From Alphaproteobacteria bacterium (lineage in GTDB: Bacteria > Pseudomonadota > Alphaproteobacteria > Rhizobiales > Hyphomicrobiaceae), in contig JAGVSR010000049.1 in assembly GCA_019137195.1 (NCBI GenBank), forward strand, positions 1 through 64,000: a stretch of 64,000 nucleotides of DNA. Direction: 5' to 3'. Positions 1 through 9,071 of this stretch are shown here, piece by piece (within the stretch, counting starts at the first letter, position 1; the number at the start of each line of letters is the position of its first letter). The position numbers and the translations under genes were made by a program. The notes under the pieces are model-generated. The model did no database searches, was not told the DNA's origin, and saw only the letters and a list, made by a program, of their open reading frames with translations.

Positions 1-62
1 AGGGCGCCGCCGGCCTGCTGATCGCGCTCATCGCCGGTGTCGGCATCGCGTCGGCCATCTAG
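1..62 (+). CDS. 3' end of a membrane protein (5' end outside window)
   Basis: Reading from base 3, the open frame encodes a short hydrophobic stretch (GAAGLLIALIAGVGIASAI) and stops with TAG at 60-62. The residues fit a C-terminal transmembrane helix. Nothing more can be said about function because the rest of the gene lies upstream of the window. Confidence 0.4.
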   Translation, partial: GAAGLLIALIAGVGIASAI

Positions 63-156
63 ACCGGCTGGAGGGCTACCTTGTTCCGCGAGTGACTGCC
101 TCGAGCCCGTCGCAGTCCTATTCCGATCGGCATAGTCATATGCCGGGAGGACACGC

Positions 157-542
157 ATGGAGCAATCCCAAGTCTGGAGAAACGCCGGCATTGCCGGTAT
201 CGCATTCGGCCTTCTATACGGCCTTGGCATGTCGTGGTTCTTTGGCTGGCTACCGCCGGACGATCCGGCCGAGCTGGCGGCAACGCTCATGTTCTCGACC
301 TTCGCGGGCGCGCTGTTCGCCCTCCTGATCGGGCTCGTCATGACGTGGCAGCCGCTGATCGCCATGGCCGACATTCCGCTCGCGCCCGGCGAGACCATCG
401 TGCTCAAAGGCCTTCGGCGATGCCCTGCCGTACGCTCGGGGTCGTACCGAACGGGCTCCTCGTCAAGCTCTCGACCGGCACGGCCGAGCGCTTCGTCGTC
501 AACAACCGCGACGCGTGGGCCGAACGGATCGCCGCGACATGA
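157..542 (+). pseudogene. Small membrane-anchored protein gene broken by a frameshift
   Basis: The ATG at 157 follows a GGGAGGA-type ribosome-binding site. It opens a frame with two hydrophobic segments (about residues 9-30 and 45-67) and then a GRAM/PH-like start ('PLAPGETIVLKG'). After about base 410 this frame turns into Arg/Ser-rich low-complexity sequence. A different frame on the same strand continues with sensible protein (LGVVPNGLLVKLSTGTAERF, then VVNNRDAWAERI) and stops at 540-542. The switch is equivalent to a net loss of one base between about 405 and 445. It could be a real inactivating mutation or a sequencing error. The function of the intact protein is unknown; a membrane anchor plus a small beta domain is my inference. 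Confidence 0.5.
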
Positions 543-572
543 GTGAGGCCATCGGCCCGAGACGAAACGAAA

Positions 573-595
573 GCGCCGGGTACGAGACCCGGCGC
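573..595 (-). terminator. Rho-independent terminator of glyA
   Basis: GCGCCGGGT and ACCCGGCGC form a perfect 9-bp stem around a 5-base loop. On the minus strand the stem is followed by TTTCGTTTCG. It lies 27 bases beyond the glyA stop codon and between convergent genes. Confidence 0.75.
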
Positions 596-621
596 CTTGC
601 ATGTCGGAACGTGCGGTCCGA

Positions 622-1902
622 TCAGTAGATCGGGAAGCGCTTGCAGAGCTCGGTGGCCTCGGCCTTGACCTTGGCCTCGACGGCGCCGTTGCCGGCCTCG
701 CCGTTCTTCGCGAGACCGTCGAGCACCTCGGCGATCATGCGCCCGATCTGGCGGAACTCGGCTTCGCCGAAACCGCGCGTGGTGCCGGCCGGGGCGCCAA
801 GACGGATGCCCGAGGTGACCATCGGCTTCTCGGGGTCGAACGGAACGCCGTTCTTGTTGCAAGTGATGTGGGCGCGCCCGAGCGACTTCTCGGAGATGTT
901 GCCGGTGAGCTTCTTGGGACGCAGGTCCAGCAGGATGAGGTGGGTATCCGTGCCACCCGAGACGAGGGCGAAGCCGTCGTTGACGAGCACCTCGCCCATG
1001 GCCTTGGCGTTGGCGATGACCTGCTTGGCGTAGGCCTTGAACTCGGGCTTCAGGATCTCACCGAAGGCAACGGCCTTGCCGGCTATGACGTGCATCAGCG
1101 GACCACCCTGGATGCCCGGGAAGATCGCGGAGTTGATCTTCTTCGCGATCTCCTCGTCATTGGTGAGGATCATGCCTCCGCGCGGACCGCGCAGCGTCTT
1201 GTGCGTCGTCGTGGTGACGACGTGGGCGTGCGGGAAGGGCGAAGGGTGCTCACCGGCGGCGACGAGGCCGGCGAAGTGGGCCATGTCGACCATGAGGTGG
1301 GCGCCGACCTCGTCCGCGACCGAGCGGAAGGCGGCGAAGTCGAACTGGCGCGGATAGGCCGAGCCGCCGGCGATGATGATGCGCGGCTTCTCGGCCTTGG
1401 CGATCTCGCGCACCTTGTTCATGTCGACGCGGTGCGTGTCGGGCTCGACCTGATAGTGAACGGCGCGGAACCACTTGCCAGACTGGTTCACGGTGGCGCC
1501 GTGGGTGAGATGGCCGCCGTGGGCGAGGTTGAGGCCGAGGATGGTGTCGCCGGGCTTGGCGAGAGCATTGAATACGCCCTGGTTCGCCTGCGAGCCCGAG
1601 TTCGGCTGCACGTTGGCGAAGCCGCAGCCGAAGATCTGCTTAGCGCGGTTGATGGCGAGGTCCTCGACCACGTCGACGTACTGGCAGCCGCCGTAGTAGC
1701 GCTTGCCGGGATAGCCCTCAGCGTACTTGTTGGTGAGCACGCTGCCTGCCGCATCGAGCACGGCGCGCGAGACGATGTTCTCGGACGCGATGAGCTCGAT
1801 CTCGTACTGCTGGCGGCCGAGCTCCTGATCGATCGCCCTCGCGACCTCGGGATCGGTATCCTGGACGTGGGCCTTGAAGAAGGTCTGGGTCGAGCTTGAC
1901 AT
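622..1902 (-). CDS. glyA: Serine hydroxymethyltransferase
   Basis: This cytosolic PLP enzyme interconverts serine plus tetrahydrofolate with glycine plus 5,10-methylene-tetrahydrofolate. It is the main source of one-carbon units and of glycine. The 426-residue length is normal for bacterial GlyA. The PLP-binding motif [16 protein letters not shown] is present with the Schiff-base lysine near residue 235, as are the N-terminal ELIASEN block, the [11 protein letters not shown] substrate loop and the 'SGIRLG' block near the C-terminus. It sits downstream of hemA on the same strand. Its product glycine is the substrate of HemA, but a 376-bp gap with a hemA terminator suggests separate transcription. 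Identification is secure from the sequence. Confidence 0.97.
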   Translation of the reverse strand: MSSSTQTFFKAHVQDTDPEVARAIDQELGRQQYEIELIASENIVSRAVLDAAGSVLTNKYAEGYPGKRYYGGCQYVDVVEDLAINRAKQIFGCGFANVQPNSGSQANQGVFNALAKPGDTILGLNLAHGGHLTHGATVNQSGKWFRAVHYQVEPDTHRVDMNKVREIAKAEKPRIIIAGGSAYPRQFDFAAFRSVADEVGAHLMVDMAHFAGLVAAGEHPSPFPHAHVVTTTTHKTLRGPRGGMILTNDEEIAKKINSAIFPGIQGGPLMHVIAGKAVAFGEILKPEFKAYAKQVIANAKAMGEVLVNDGFALVSGGTDTHLILLDLRPKKLTGNISEKSLGRAHITCNKNGVPFDPEKPMVTSGIRLGAPAGTTRGFGEAEFRQIGRMIAEVLDGLAKNGEAGNGAVEAKVKAEATELCKRFPIY

Positions 1903-2223
1903 GGGTTCCTCGGGGGTTTCCTCGGCTGGGTCGAACGGATCCGGGGACGCTTAGCGACCCAGGTACGTGCTTAATTTTTGAAGGCGCCCCATACCATGGT
2001 CCAAGTGCAACGAACAAGGAACTGTGGCAGCCCGCGACGCAGCTACGCAGAGAAATGACCGGCCTCACCCACGCGGGTAGGCCCCGCATCGCCACAATGG
2101 ACGGGCCCGCCTGGACACCAACTCAGAGGCGCGGGCGATCCACCCTCGGACGGCGTCGGGGCTTTGCTGCTGCACTGCCGTCAAAGGCGAGCTGGAGCCT
2201 TCGCGTCCCATCGCAATGCGAAA
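1903..2223. other. Intergenic region upstream of glyA, no gene recognised
   Basis: The stretch between glyA and the hemA terminator must carry the glyA promoter on the minus strand. An AT-rich patch around 1990-2000 is the only suggestive point. The short ORFs crossing it have no recognisable features, and I see no riboswitch-like structure. Confidence 0.5.
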
Positions 2224-2255
2224 ACGGCGCCCGGGCTTTGCGCACCGGACGCCGT
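2224..2255 (-). terminator. Rho-independent terminator of hemA
   Basis: ACGGCG-n-CCGG pairs with CCGG-n-CGCCGT around a 10-base loop. On the minus strand it is followed directly by TTTTCG. It begins 24 bases past the hemA stop codon. Confidence 0.7.
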
Positions 2256-2278
2256 ACGTTCTCTTTCTCGGAGATCGA

Positions 2279-3511
2279 CTATTCCGCCGCCAGCCGAACG
2301 GTCTTGCCCTGCGAGACGGGGCAAGCCTGCCACAGCTCCGTGAGGGCAGCGACGAGGGCGTCCATCTGCTCGTCGGTATGCTGAGGCGATGGCGTAAGGC
2401 GGATACGCTCGGTCCCTTTCGGGACGGTCGGATAGTTGATCGGCTGGGCATAGATGCCATAGCGATCGAGAAGGGTGTCCGTGACCGCCTTGCAATGCAC
2501 CGGGTCACCAACCATGACCGGCACGATGTGACTCGGATTCTCGCAGACCGGGATGCCGATCTCCTTGAGGCGCGCTTTCAGTGTCCGGGCGCGCTCCTGA
2601 TGGCGCTCGCGCTCGACGCTGCTCGACTTCAGGTGCCGCATGGAGGCGAGAGCACCGGCAGCGATGACGGGAGCAAGCGAGGTGGAGAAGATGAAGCCGG
2701 GAGCGTAGCAGCGAATCGCGTCCACGAGATCGCGGTCGCCGGCGATGTAGCCGCCCATAACCCCGAACCCCTTGGCCAGCGTGCCGTTGATGATGGAGAG
2801 ACGGTGCATCTGACCATCACGCTCGGCGATGCCGCCACCGCGGGGTCCGTACAGGCCGACCGCATGCACCTCGTCGAGGTAGGTCATGGCGTTGTACTTG
2901 TCGGCGAGATCGCAGATGGCAGCGATGGGCGCGATGTGCCCGTCCATCGAGTAGACGCTTTCGAAGGCGATGATCTTAGGCGTCTCGCGAGGGTATTCCT
3001 TGAGCTTGGCCTCGAGGTCGGCGACGTCGTTGTGGCGGAAGATCCGCTTCTGGCCGTTGCCATGGCGGATGCCCTCGATCATCGAGGCGTGATTCTTCTC
3101 GTCCGAGAACACGACGCAGCCGGGCAAGAGCTTCTGCAGCGTGGAGAGCGTCGCCTCGTTGGCGACGTAGGCCGAGGTGAAGAGGAGCGCCGCCTCTTTG
3201 CCGTGGAGATCGGCGATCTCGGCTTCGAGCTCGACGTGATAGTGCGTGGTGCCGGAGATGTTGCGGGTGCCGCCGGAGCCGGCGCCGACGGTGTCGAGCG
3301 CCTCGTGCATGGCGGCAATCACCTTCGGATGCTGGCCCATGCCGAGATAGTCGTTCGAGCACCAGACCGTGATCTGGCGCTGATCGGCATCGATGAAGCG
3401 ATCAGCGGTCGGAAAGGCGCCGCGCCGGCGCTTGATGTCCGCGAACACCCGGTAGCGGCCCTCACGGCGGATGCTATCGAGGGCTGCCTTGAAATGGTCC
3501 GCATAGTTCAT
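2279..3511 (-). CDS. hemA: 5-aminolevulinate synthase
   Basis: This enzyme condenses glycine with succinyl-CoA to 5-aminolevulinate, the first step of tetrapyrrole synthesis by the C4 (Shemin) pathway used by alphaproteobacteria. The protein is 410 residues, the usual length. Alpha-oxoamine synthase hallmarks are visible: 'WCSNDYLGM' near residue 50, '[13 protein letters not shown]' near 77, '[10 protein letters not shown]' near 213, and the PLP lysine in 'GTLAKGFG' (about K247). The ATG is preceded by GAGGA about 9 bases upstream. A candidate -10 (TATAAT) lies about 30 bases before the start and an FNR/FixK-like box about 160 bases before it. The neighbouring glyA makes the glycine substrate. 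Confidence 0.97.
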   Translation of the reverse strand: MNYADHFKAALDSIRREGRYRVFADIKRRRGAFPTADRFIDADQRQITVWCSNDYLGMGQHPKVIAAMHEALDTVGAGSGGTRNISGTTHYHVELEAEIADLHGKEAALLFTSAYVANEATLSTLQKLLPGCVVFSDEKNHASMIEGIRHGNGQKRIFRHNDVADLEAKLKEYPRETPKIIAFESVYSMDGHIAPIAAICDLADKYNAMTYLDEVHAVGLYGPRGGGIAERDGQMHRLSIINGTLAKGFGVMGGYIAGDRDLVDAIRCYAPGFIFSTSLAPVIAAGALASMRHLKSSSVERERHQERARTLKARLKEIGIPVCENPSHIVPVMVGDPVHCKAVTDTLLDRYGIYAQPINYPTVPKGTERIRLTPSPQHTDEQMDALVAALTELWQACPVSQGKTVRLAAE

Positions 3512-3540
3512 CGGTGCGTTTTCCTCGGCGGGCTGTTGTG

Positions 3541-3546
3541 ATTATA
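3541..3546 (-). promoter_or_regulatory. Candidate -10 element of hemA
   Basis: The minus strand reads TATAAT exactly, ending 30 bases before the hemA ATG. No good -35 sits at normal spacing (the nearest is TTGCTG, 11 bases upstream), so this is only a candidate, perhaps for an activator-dependent promoter. Confidence 0.35.
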
Positions 3547-3670
3547 GCCTATTTTTGCAGCAAGATTCCCCGGCTCGCCCCTGGGATCAATCGTTACTTT
3601 GTCGCGGCGGTCAACAGACCGCTGGATCGACCCGACGGTCAATGGGGTAAACGAACTTCGTGGCCCGAGA

Positions 3671-3684
3671 ATGATCAAAGTCAA
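3671..3684. promoter_or_regulatory. Possible FNR/FixK-type box upstream of hemA
   Basis: ATGAT-CAAA-GTCAA matches TTGAT-N4-ATCAA at 8 of 10 positions. Control of hemA by FnrL/FixK proteins is established in related phototrophs and rhizobia. Sites this weak also occur by chance in this window, and its position implies a long leader. Confidence 0.25.
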
Positions 3685-3883
3685 GGTTCGGGCGGGGTCG
3701 CCGACCCGTGGGCGACTTGGCCGCAGGTCGCACCCGTCGGCAACTCCTGTGCTGACTGGGATCCTGCTGCAGCGCACAAAGGCAGCTCTCGAGCGCAAGG
3801 TCGCAAGCCGCGGCTCGCAGACGGGGGCCGCTGCATGCCATCGCCCCCGAGCCGACGCAGCAAGAGGCACGGCGGCATCCATC

Positions 3884-5152
3884 TCAGTAGTTCGTCGCGA
3901 GCTCCCCAGCCCCGTCCTTGCTGTAGAGGTCGCGGCGAAACTGGATGACGCCGTCCTCGGTCGCCCAGGCCGTGATGTAGACGAAGTAGAGCTGCACCGG
4001 CTTTTTCAAGCGGACGTCGAGCCGCTTGCCGCTGCCCTTGAGGCTCGCGATCGCATCTTCGCTGATGCCGTTGTCGCGCAGGAGCCACGCGGCCAGGTGC
4101 TCGATGTTGTTGACGCGGATGCAGCCCGAGCTGGCGGCGCGGAAGTTGCGCCCGAAAAGCCCCTCCGACGGCGTGTCGTGCATGTAGACCGACTCCGACG
4201 AGGCGAAGTTGATCTTGAGGAACCCGAGCGGGTTGTCCTTGCCGGGCTGCTGGCTGTAGGTGAGGCTCTTGGGCTGATTGGAGTTCCAGTCGATGGTCGC
4301 GGGATCGACCTTCTTGCCGTTCGCGTACGCATCGATATGGAACTTCTCGAGCACGCTCTGGCCCGCGGCCTGCATCTCCTGCCCGCGCGGGATGAGATCC
4401 TTGTTGATGACGGTCGGCGGCAGGCGCCACACCGGGTTGAAGTTGAGATCGGAGATGGTCGATCGCAGAAGCGGCGTCGGACGGTCCGGCTTGCCGACGA
4501 CGCCGGTGTAGCGGGCCACCACCTGATTGCCCTCGATAGCCTCGACCTGGGCGGCGGGGATGTTGACGACCACGTACCGTTGCTTGCCGAGGCCCGCGAA
4601 TTCCGCCAGTCGCGGCAAATTCTTCTTGAGCTGTGCGAGGCGGGCGTCGGCCGGCACGTTCAATGCGGGAAGTGTGCGCCTGTCGACGACGCCGGTCGGC
4701 GTCAGCCCGTTCGAGGCCTGGAAGCGCATCACGGCCTTTTCGAGCGCAAGGTCGAACGCCGTGCTTTCGGCCGAGGCATCCTCGAGGTCCCCGGACGCAA
4801 GGAGGCGCTGACGCAGGAACGGCACGGCGGGGTTGCTTTCTCCCGCTCGCATCTGGACCTCGGGCACGAGTGGCCAGCCGCCGGCCTCGACGATGCGCGC
4901 GTAGCGCTCGATGGCCCGCTTCGTGGCCTCGATGTTGGCAGCCGAAAGGGTCGGGAACCCCGGCGGCGGATTACCCTCCCACTCCTTGACGAAGCTGCGG
5001 TCCGTGCGCGACGACCCCGGACCGTCGCCGACGGGGCCGAACTGGATCCCAAAATCGACCTGGGCGGCGGCTGGTGCCGCGGATATGGCCGCAAGGGCGA
5101 CCGCCGCTGCCACGAGCCTTGCCAGCTTTGCCGTCACCCTCGCGCCCTCCAT
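3884..5152 (-). CDS. L,D-transpeptidase (YkuD domain) with peptidoglycan-binding domain
   Basis: This is a secreted enzyme expected to form 3-3 peptidoglycan cross-links or to attach proteins to the wall. I start at the ATG at 5152, which begins a clear signal peptide (TAKLARLVAAAVALAAISA, cleavage near APAAAQ); the longer ORF adds an Arg-rich non-protein stretch. The 422-residue product has a helical N-terminal region, a peptidoglycan-binding-like segment (about 100-165, 'FQASNGLTPTGVVDRRTL'), then a YcbB-type YkuD domain. The catalytic motif is HDTPS (His about 325) and SSGCIRVNN (Cys about 344). It lies just downstream of the ldtR-like gene on the same strand, with a terminator between them. 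LdtR proteins are known to control such transpeptidases. Confidence 0.9.
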   Translation of the reverse strand: MEGARVTAKLARLVAAAVALAAISAAPAAAQVDFGIQFGPVGDGPGSSRTDRSFVKEWEGNPPPGFPTLSAANIEATKRAIERYARIVEAGGWPLVPEVQMRAGESNPAVPFLRQRLLASGDLEDASAESTAFDLALEKAVMRFQASNGLTPTGVVDRRTLPALNVPADARLAQLKKNLPRLAEFAGLGKQRYVVVNIPAAQVEAIEGNQVVARYTGVVGKPDRPTPLLRSTISDLNFNPVWRLPPTVINKDLIPRGQEMQAAGQSVLEKFHIDAYANGKKVDPATIDWNSNQPKSLTYSQQPGKDNPLGFLKINFASSESVYMHDTPSEGLFGRNFRAASSGCIRVNNIEHLAAWLLRDNGISEDAIASLKGSGKRLDVRLKKPVQLYFVYITAWATEDGVIQFRRDLYSKDGAGELATNY

Positions 5153-5457
5153 CGTCCGACCCGTATCTCGAATCTCGCCTCTGTCCCGGCAGCACCGGCC
5201 GCCATCGCGGTGTGCCGCCAAATGCGTGCCGTGGAAAGCTCCGATTGCCGGCCAACGCGCCAACTGGCCGCCCCCGGTGCGGCATAACCACAGATAAGCT
5301 CAAGTTTTGACAAAAGAAAGAAGGCCGCGGCTTGCGCCACGGCCTTCCTGTTGGAGATCCCCGCTAGGCATCCCCCGATGCCCGCCATCCCCACTCTCTT
5401 TATGCGCCCCTGGCTCCCCAACCTTGGGCTACGGCGGCCAGGCACGGATTTCGATGG
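5153..5457. other. Intergenic region between ldtR-like gene and L,D-transpeptidase
   Basis: It holds the ldtR terminator (5321-5346) and presumably the transpeptidase promoter and any LdtR operator on the minus strand. I could not identify an operator by eye. Confidence 0.4.
5321..5346 (-). terminator. Rho-independent terminator of the ldtR-like gene
   Basis: AAGGCCG-n-GGC and GCC-n-CGGCCTT form a stem around TTGC. The minus strand continues TTCTTTCTTTTG. It lies about 110 bases past the ldtR stop codon. Confidence 0.7.
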
Positions 5458-5970
5458 TTACAGCCGGTAGCGGATCTGATCGGACCAGAAGCGCTCGAGA
5501 CGCATCAGCGCCTTGTTGAGCCCCCGGAAGTCGTCGTTCGAGATCTCACCGACGGCCTCGATCGATCCCAGCTGACGCTGATAGAGCTTCTGTACGACCT
5601 TGCACGCATCGAGCCCCTTCTGGGACAACGAAACGCGAACGCTGCGCCGGTCGGTGTCGCTCTTCTTGTAGTGGATATAGCCCATATCCACGAGCTTCTT
5701 CAGGTTGTACGAGACGTTCGAGCCCAGATAGTAGCCGCGACTCTTGAGCTCGCCGGCAGTGAGCTCGCTCTCGCCGATGTTGTAGAGCAGAAAGGCCTGC
5801 ACACTGTTGAGATCGGAGCCACCCTGACGGTCGAACTCGTCCTTGATCACATCGAGGAGCAGACGGTGCAGCCGCTCGATGAGGCGCAGCGATTGGAGAT
5901 ACTCGGAGCGTCCCGGCTCCACTGCTGCTGCGGGCGCCCTCTGGCGCGCCACGTCGTACGCAACGCTCAT
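5458..5970 (-). CDS. ldtR: MarR-family transcriptional regulator, LdtR-like
   Basis: This 170-residue winged-helix protein matches the LdtR group of MarR regulators, described in Liberibacter and rhizobia as controlling an L,D-transpeptidase gene. The N-terminus is a dimerisation helix region. A helix-turn-helix and wing span about residues 60-120, with the recognition-helix segment SNVSYNLKKLVDMGYIHYKK and the wing 'DTDRRSVRVSLSQKG'. The C-terminal helices complete the dimer interface. The gene lies upstream of an L,D-transpeptidase on the same strand, which fits the known target. The family call (MarR) is secure; the LdtR name rests on resemblance and context. Confidence 0.8.
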   Translation of the reverse strand: MSVAYDVARQRAPAAAVEPGRSEYLQSLRLIERLHRLLLDVIKDEFDRQGGSDLNSVQAFLLYNIGESELTAGELKSRGYYLGSNVSYNLKKLVDMGYIHYKKSDTDRRSVRVSLSQKGLDACKVVQKLYQRQLGSIEAVGEISNDDFRGLNKALMRLERFWSDQIRYRL

Positions 5971-6352
5971 TACTGCCTCTTACCCTGTTTGACGCGCTAT
6001 TTGTGCTTTCCCGGTGTTCCGGGTTGAGTTCAAGCTAAGGCAGAACGATAAAAGTTACCTGAATAGGCATAGTAAAAGAATAGTAATGGCTCCTCCAGAG
6101 AACGGATCGGTAAGCATCGGCCACCAAAAGTAGCATGCCCCCCGCCACGCGACGACATTCGATCGTGTCGAGAATCGAAGTTTATATCTGCCAACACAGT
6201 GGGTTACAGAGCCATAGCCGCTTGCCTGTTGAAGTCCGTGCAGGCTAGGCCGATTTGCCATCTGGGGTTGCAAGACAATGTTCAAGTTAGGACTTCGGCA
6301 ATAGACTACCCGACAGAATATTAACCATCGGCAGTAAAACGTGGCAACGAAG
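5971..6352. other. AT-richer intergenic region upstream of ldtR-like gene
   Basis: These 382 bases are noticeably less GC-rich than the surroundings (for example 6045-6095 and 6290-6335). They should contain the ldtR promoter on the minus strand. CCCGG-TGTT-CCGGG at 6009-6022 is a short dyad 39 bases before the ldtR start and could be an operator. No credible coding sequence is visible. Confidence 0.4.
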
Positions 6353-7450
6353 TCAGGCCCGTAGCGCCTGCATCTCCGCTCTCGTCGCCAGCACGAGCTC
6401 GCCCTCGCCGAGCGGCTTGAAGTAGTCCTCGACCATCTCGGCGGTAACCTCCTCTATGCGCCCGGGTCGCCAGGCGGGCGCATTGTCCTTGTCGACGAGC
6501 GCTGCGCGTACGCCCTCCGCAAAGTCGTGACCGTCGAGGCAGCGGCAGGCGATACGGTAGTCCGTCTCGAGCACCTCCTTGAGATCCATCGCCTTGGCGC
6601 GGCGGATGTACTCTAGCGTGACGGCGAGCGACATCGGCGATCGCGTCCTCAAATCCGCGGCGGTGGCGCGTGCCCAATCGACGTCGGGACCACCGACGGT
6701 CTCGAGTCGGCGCACGATCTCGGAAACTGTCGGCGCGCTGAAGCAGGTCGCGATGGTGCCGGTCCGGGCCGCGAGCTCGCCAGGGCCATCGGGCTCGACA
6801 TGGCGGCTGTCGAGCACCGTATCGACCGGCTGCACATCGGCAAGCTCACGCTTGATGTCCGCGAATGCGTCGCCCGGGATAACGTGCGTGACGAGCCCGA
6901 GCCGATAGGCGTCGGCGGCGCCGACCATAGCGCCGGTGAGGCCGAGATAGACCCCTATCTCTGCCGGCATGCGCGCGAAAGCATGACAGATGCCGACGTC
7001 GGGGAAGAGCCCGATCCTGGTCTCGGGCATGGCAAACCGGTAGCCCTCGCCCGCAACCCGGTGCGTGCCGTAGAGCGAGATGCCGACCCCGCCGCCCATG
7101 ACGATGCCGTTAATGAGCGAGATGGTCGGCTTCGAGAAGCACTCGTGGTGCCAGTTCAATGCGTACTCGTCGCGGAAAGCCCGTCTCGCCGCGGCCTTGT
7201 CCTCGCGCGCGATTGCAAGGACTTCCCGCACGTCCGAGCCGGCTGAGAAGGCCTTCGGGTGCTCCGACTGCACGACGGCGCAATAGATCTGCGGGTCACG
7301 CGAGAAGCGCTTGAAGGACGTGACGAGATCCTCGCGCATCTTGATCGTCAGCGCATTCAAGGCCCGCGGGCGATCGAGCGTCACGAGCGCCATGGCGCCC
7401 TCGATTGCGACCCTGATCTCGCTCTCGGCCTGAGACGTCCCCACGCTCAT
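6353..7450 (-). CDS. Enoyl-CoA hydratase/isomerase family, 3-hydroxyisobutyryl-CoA hydrolase-like
   Basis: This is a crotonase-fold cytosolic enzyme. At 365 residues it is longer than ordinary enoyl-CoA hydratases, and it carries the hallmarks of the 3-hydroxyisobutyryl-CoA hydrolase group of valine breakdown: 'KAFSAGSDVRE' near residue 60, 'NGIVMGGGVGIS' (oxyanion hole) near 115, 'FAMPETRIGLFPDVG' near 138, and a long C-terminal extension with 'CRCLDGHDFAEGVRAALVDK'. The ATG at 7450 has GGGGGA about 7 bases upstream and is preferred over the ATG 11 codons earlier. No other valine-pathway gene is nearby, so the physiological substrate is inferred from family alone. Confidence 0.85.
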   Translation of the reverse strand: MSVGTSQAESEIRVAIEGAMALVTLDRPRALNALTIKMREDLVTSFKRFSRDPQIYCAVVQSEHPKAFSAGSDVREVLAIAREDKAAARRAFRDEYALNWHHECFSKPTISLINGIVMGGGVGISLYGTHRVAGEGYRFAMPETRIGLFPDVGICHAFARMPAEIGVYLGLTGAMVGAADAYRLGLVTHVIPGDAFADIKRELADVQPVDTVLDSRHVEPDGPGELAARTGTIATCFSAPTVSEIVRRLETVGGPDVDWARATAADLRTRSPMSLAVTLEYIRRAKAMDLKEVLETDYRIACRCLDGHDFAEGVRAALVDKDNAPAWRPGRIEEVTAEMVEDYFKPLGEGELVLATRAEMQALRA

Positions 7451-7664
7451 GCGTTCCCCCACCTGGTCACAAGTGCTTCGCACCAGAAGCGCTTGGAGCA
7501 GTTCAATAACATGGCGATAAGGCAGAGGCGAAGTTGCGACGCCTTATTTTGCCGCTATACACGTCGGAGGCGTTGGAACACACTCGCAAGGTGATTCGCT
7601 CCGTCGCTTGCGCCTTGCGTGTCAAGGCGGCGTTCAGCTCGATCCACAGGAACTCGCCTCCTCG

Positions 7665-9071
7665 ATGCAGCGGCTCGGCTTGATCACGGCGGTCGCGATC
7701 CTGGCCCTTTGCGGCGGAGGAGTACTGGCGGGTGACGTGCCGTTGCCCATCAAAAAGCCGAAAGACCGGACGGGCGCGGTAAAGACGCAGCCCGAGCAGG
7801 GTCTGCCGCTGCCCTCCGAAAGCCCGGCAGCTGCCACCACCGCCACGGGCGCGGCGTCCAGCGCGTTGGCGAAACAAGCTGCTACTGAAAGGCCCAAGGA
7901 CGCCACCAAGGCGAGAGCCGTCGGTGCCAAGGCCGATACGAGCGTCCCAGGAGCAAAGCCTGCCGGGCCCCAGCCCCGGGACGGCAAGACCGTGCCACTG
8001 ACGGGGCGTGATGCTCCGGCCACCGGCAAGCCCGAGGCGAACGGCACCGCCACCAAACCGCCTGCGCCACCGCCGGCTTGGACGCCTGAGGAGATCCAGG
8101 AAGCCAAGGCCCGCTGCACGGCGCAGCTCAAGCTGGTCGACGCCGTCACGATGCCCGAGGCTCCCGTCCGCGAAGGCAACTGCGGCGCGCCGGCCCCAGT
8201 GCGCCTCTTGAGCATCGGCAAGAAACCCGAGGTCACCTTCGATCCGCCGGCCCTCCTCACGTGCGACATGGTTGCCATGCTCGCCCTATGGATGAAGAAC
8301 GACGTTCAGCCGCTCGCCAGGAAGCATCTCGGGTCCGAGGTGATCAAGATCGAGACCATGAGCGACTACTCGTGCCGCGCCGCCTACGGCCGCAAGGGCA
8401 ACAAGCTCTCCGAGCACGCCCATGCCAACGCTCTCGACATCCGCGGTTTCGTCACGGCCAAGGCGAGCCAGGCCATGGTGCTCGAAGGCTGGGGGACGCC
8501 GCAGCGAGAGATCGCAGCCGCCAAGGCGCTGGCCGAAAAGGAGGCCGCCAAGGCCGACGCCATCAAGGCTGCTGCCGAGAAGGCAGCCGCCGAACGAGCG
8601 GCGGACGAGGGGCGGAAGGGGCCCGGCCCAGCGTCGGCGAGCGGTGCCGCAACCGCCTCAGGCGACGCCCCGGTTCCGCGCCGCAGCATCGTCGAAGGAC
8701 TACCCAGAGAGCTCATGCCTCGTGGCATCGATGACGTAACGAAGGGCCTTGGCCTGGCACCGAGCCAACTTGGCGGCCCGAAGGAGAAGGACAAAGGGTC
8801 CAAAGGCAAGAACACGTCCGACACCGGCAAGGCCGCTAGTCAGGCTGTCGATGCCAAGTCGGAGCCGGCCGGGAAACGTCCGCCGGTCACCATTGTACCG
8901 AGGTCGCCAGTGGCTGAGCCTCCTTCCAACGTTTCGCGCTTCCTGCACGCCGCGCACGCGGCCGCCTGCCAGCGTTTCGGCACCACCCTCGGCCCCGAGG
9001 CCAACGCAGCACACCGCAATCACTTCCACGTCGATATGGCTCCGCGCCAGCACACCAAGATCTGCGAATAA
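7665..9071 (+). CDS. Extensin-like C-terminal domain protein, secreted, with an internal charged insertion
   Basis: The ATG at 7665 starts a signal peptide (MQRLGLITAVAILALCGGGVLAG). A Pro/Ala/Lys-rich linker of about 110 residues follows, then a bacterial extensin-like domain. Its metallopeptidase-like motifs are visible: 'TCDMVAMLALWM', 'MSDYSCRAAYGRKG', 'LSEHAHANALDIRGF', and at the very end 'AACQRFGTTLGPEANAAHRN' with HFHVD. The SEHA..NALDI and H.NHFH motifs are the usual His/Asp sites of this family. The two halves of the domain are separated by about 140 residues of Ala/Lys/Glu-rich and Gly/Ser-rich sequence, much longer than usual. Role in the envelope is likely; activity is unproven. 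Confidence 0.85.
   Translation: MQRLGLITAVAILALCGGGVLAGDVPLPIKKPKDRTGAVKTQPEQGLPLPSESPAAATTATGAASSALAKQAATERPKDATKARAVGAKADTSVPGAKPAGPQPRDGKTVPLTGRDAPATGKPEANGTATKPPAPPPAWTPEEIQEAKARCTAQLKLVDAVTMPEAPVREGNCGAPAPVRLLSIGKKPEVTFDPPALLTCDMVAMLALWMKNDVQPLARKHLGSEVIKIETMSDYSCRAAYGRKGNKLSEHAHANALDIRGFVTAKASQAMVLEGWGTPQREIAAAKALAEKEAAKADAIKAAAEKAAAERAADEGRKGPGPASASGAATASGDAPVPRRSIVEGLPRELMPRGIDDVTKGLGLAPSQLGGPKEKDKGSKGKNTSDTGKAASQAVDAKSEPAGKRPPVTIVPRSPVAEPPSNVSRFLHAAHAAACQRFGTTLGPEANAAHRNHFHVDMAPRQHTKICE

Larger units (their letters stand above)
3512..3883. other. Intergenic region between the L,D-transpeptidase and hemA
   Basis: This is 372 bases of promoter and leader for hemA on the minus strand. 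Apart from the -10-like and FNR-like sites listed separately, I see no gene. The ORFs in it are Arg/Ala-rich and unlike proteins. Confidence 0.5.
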
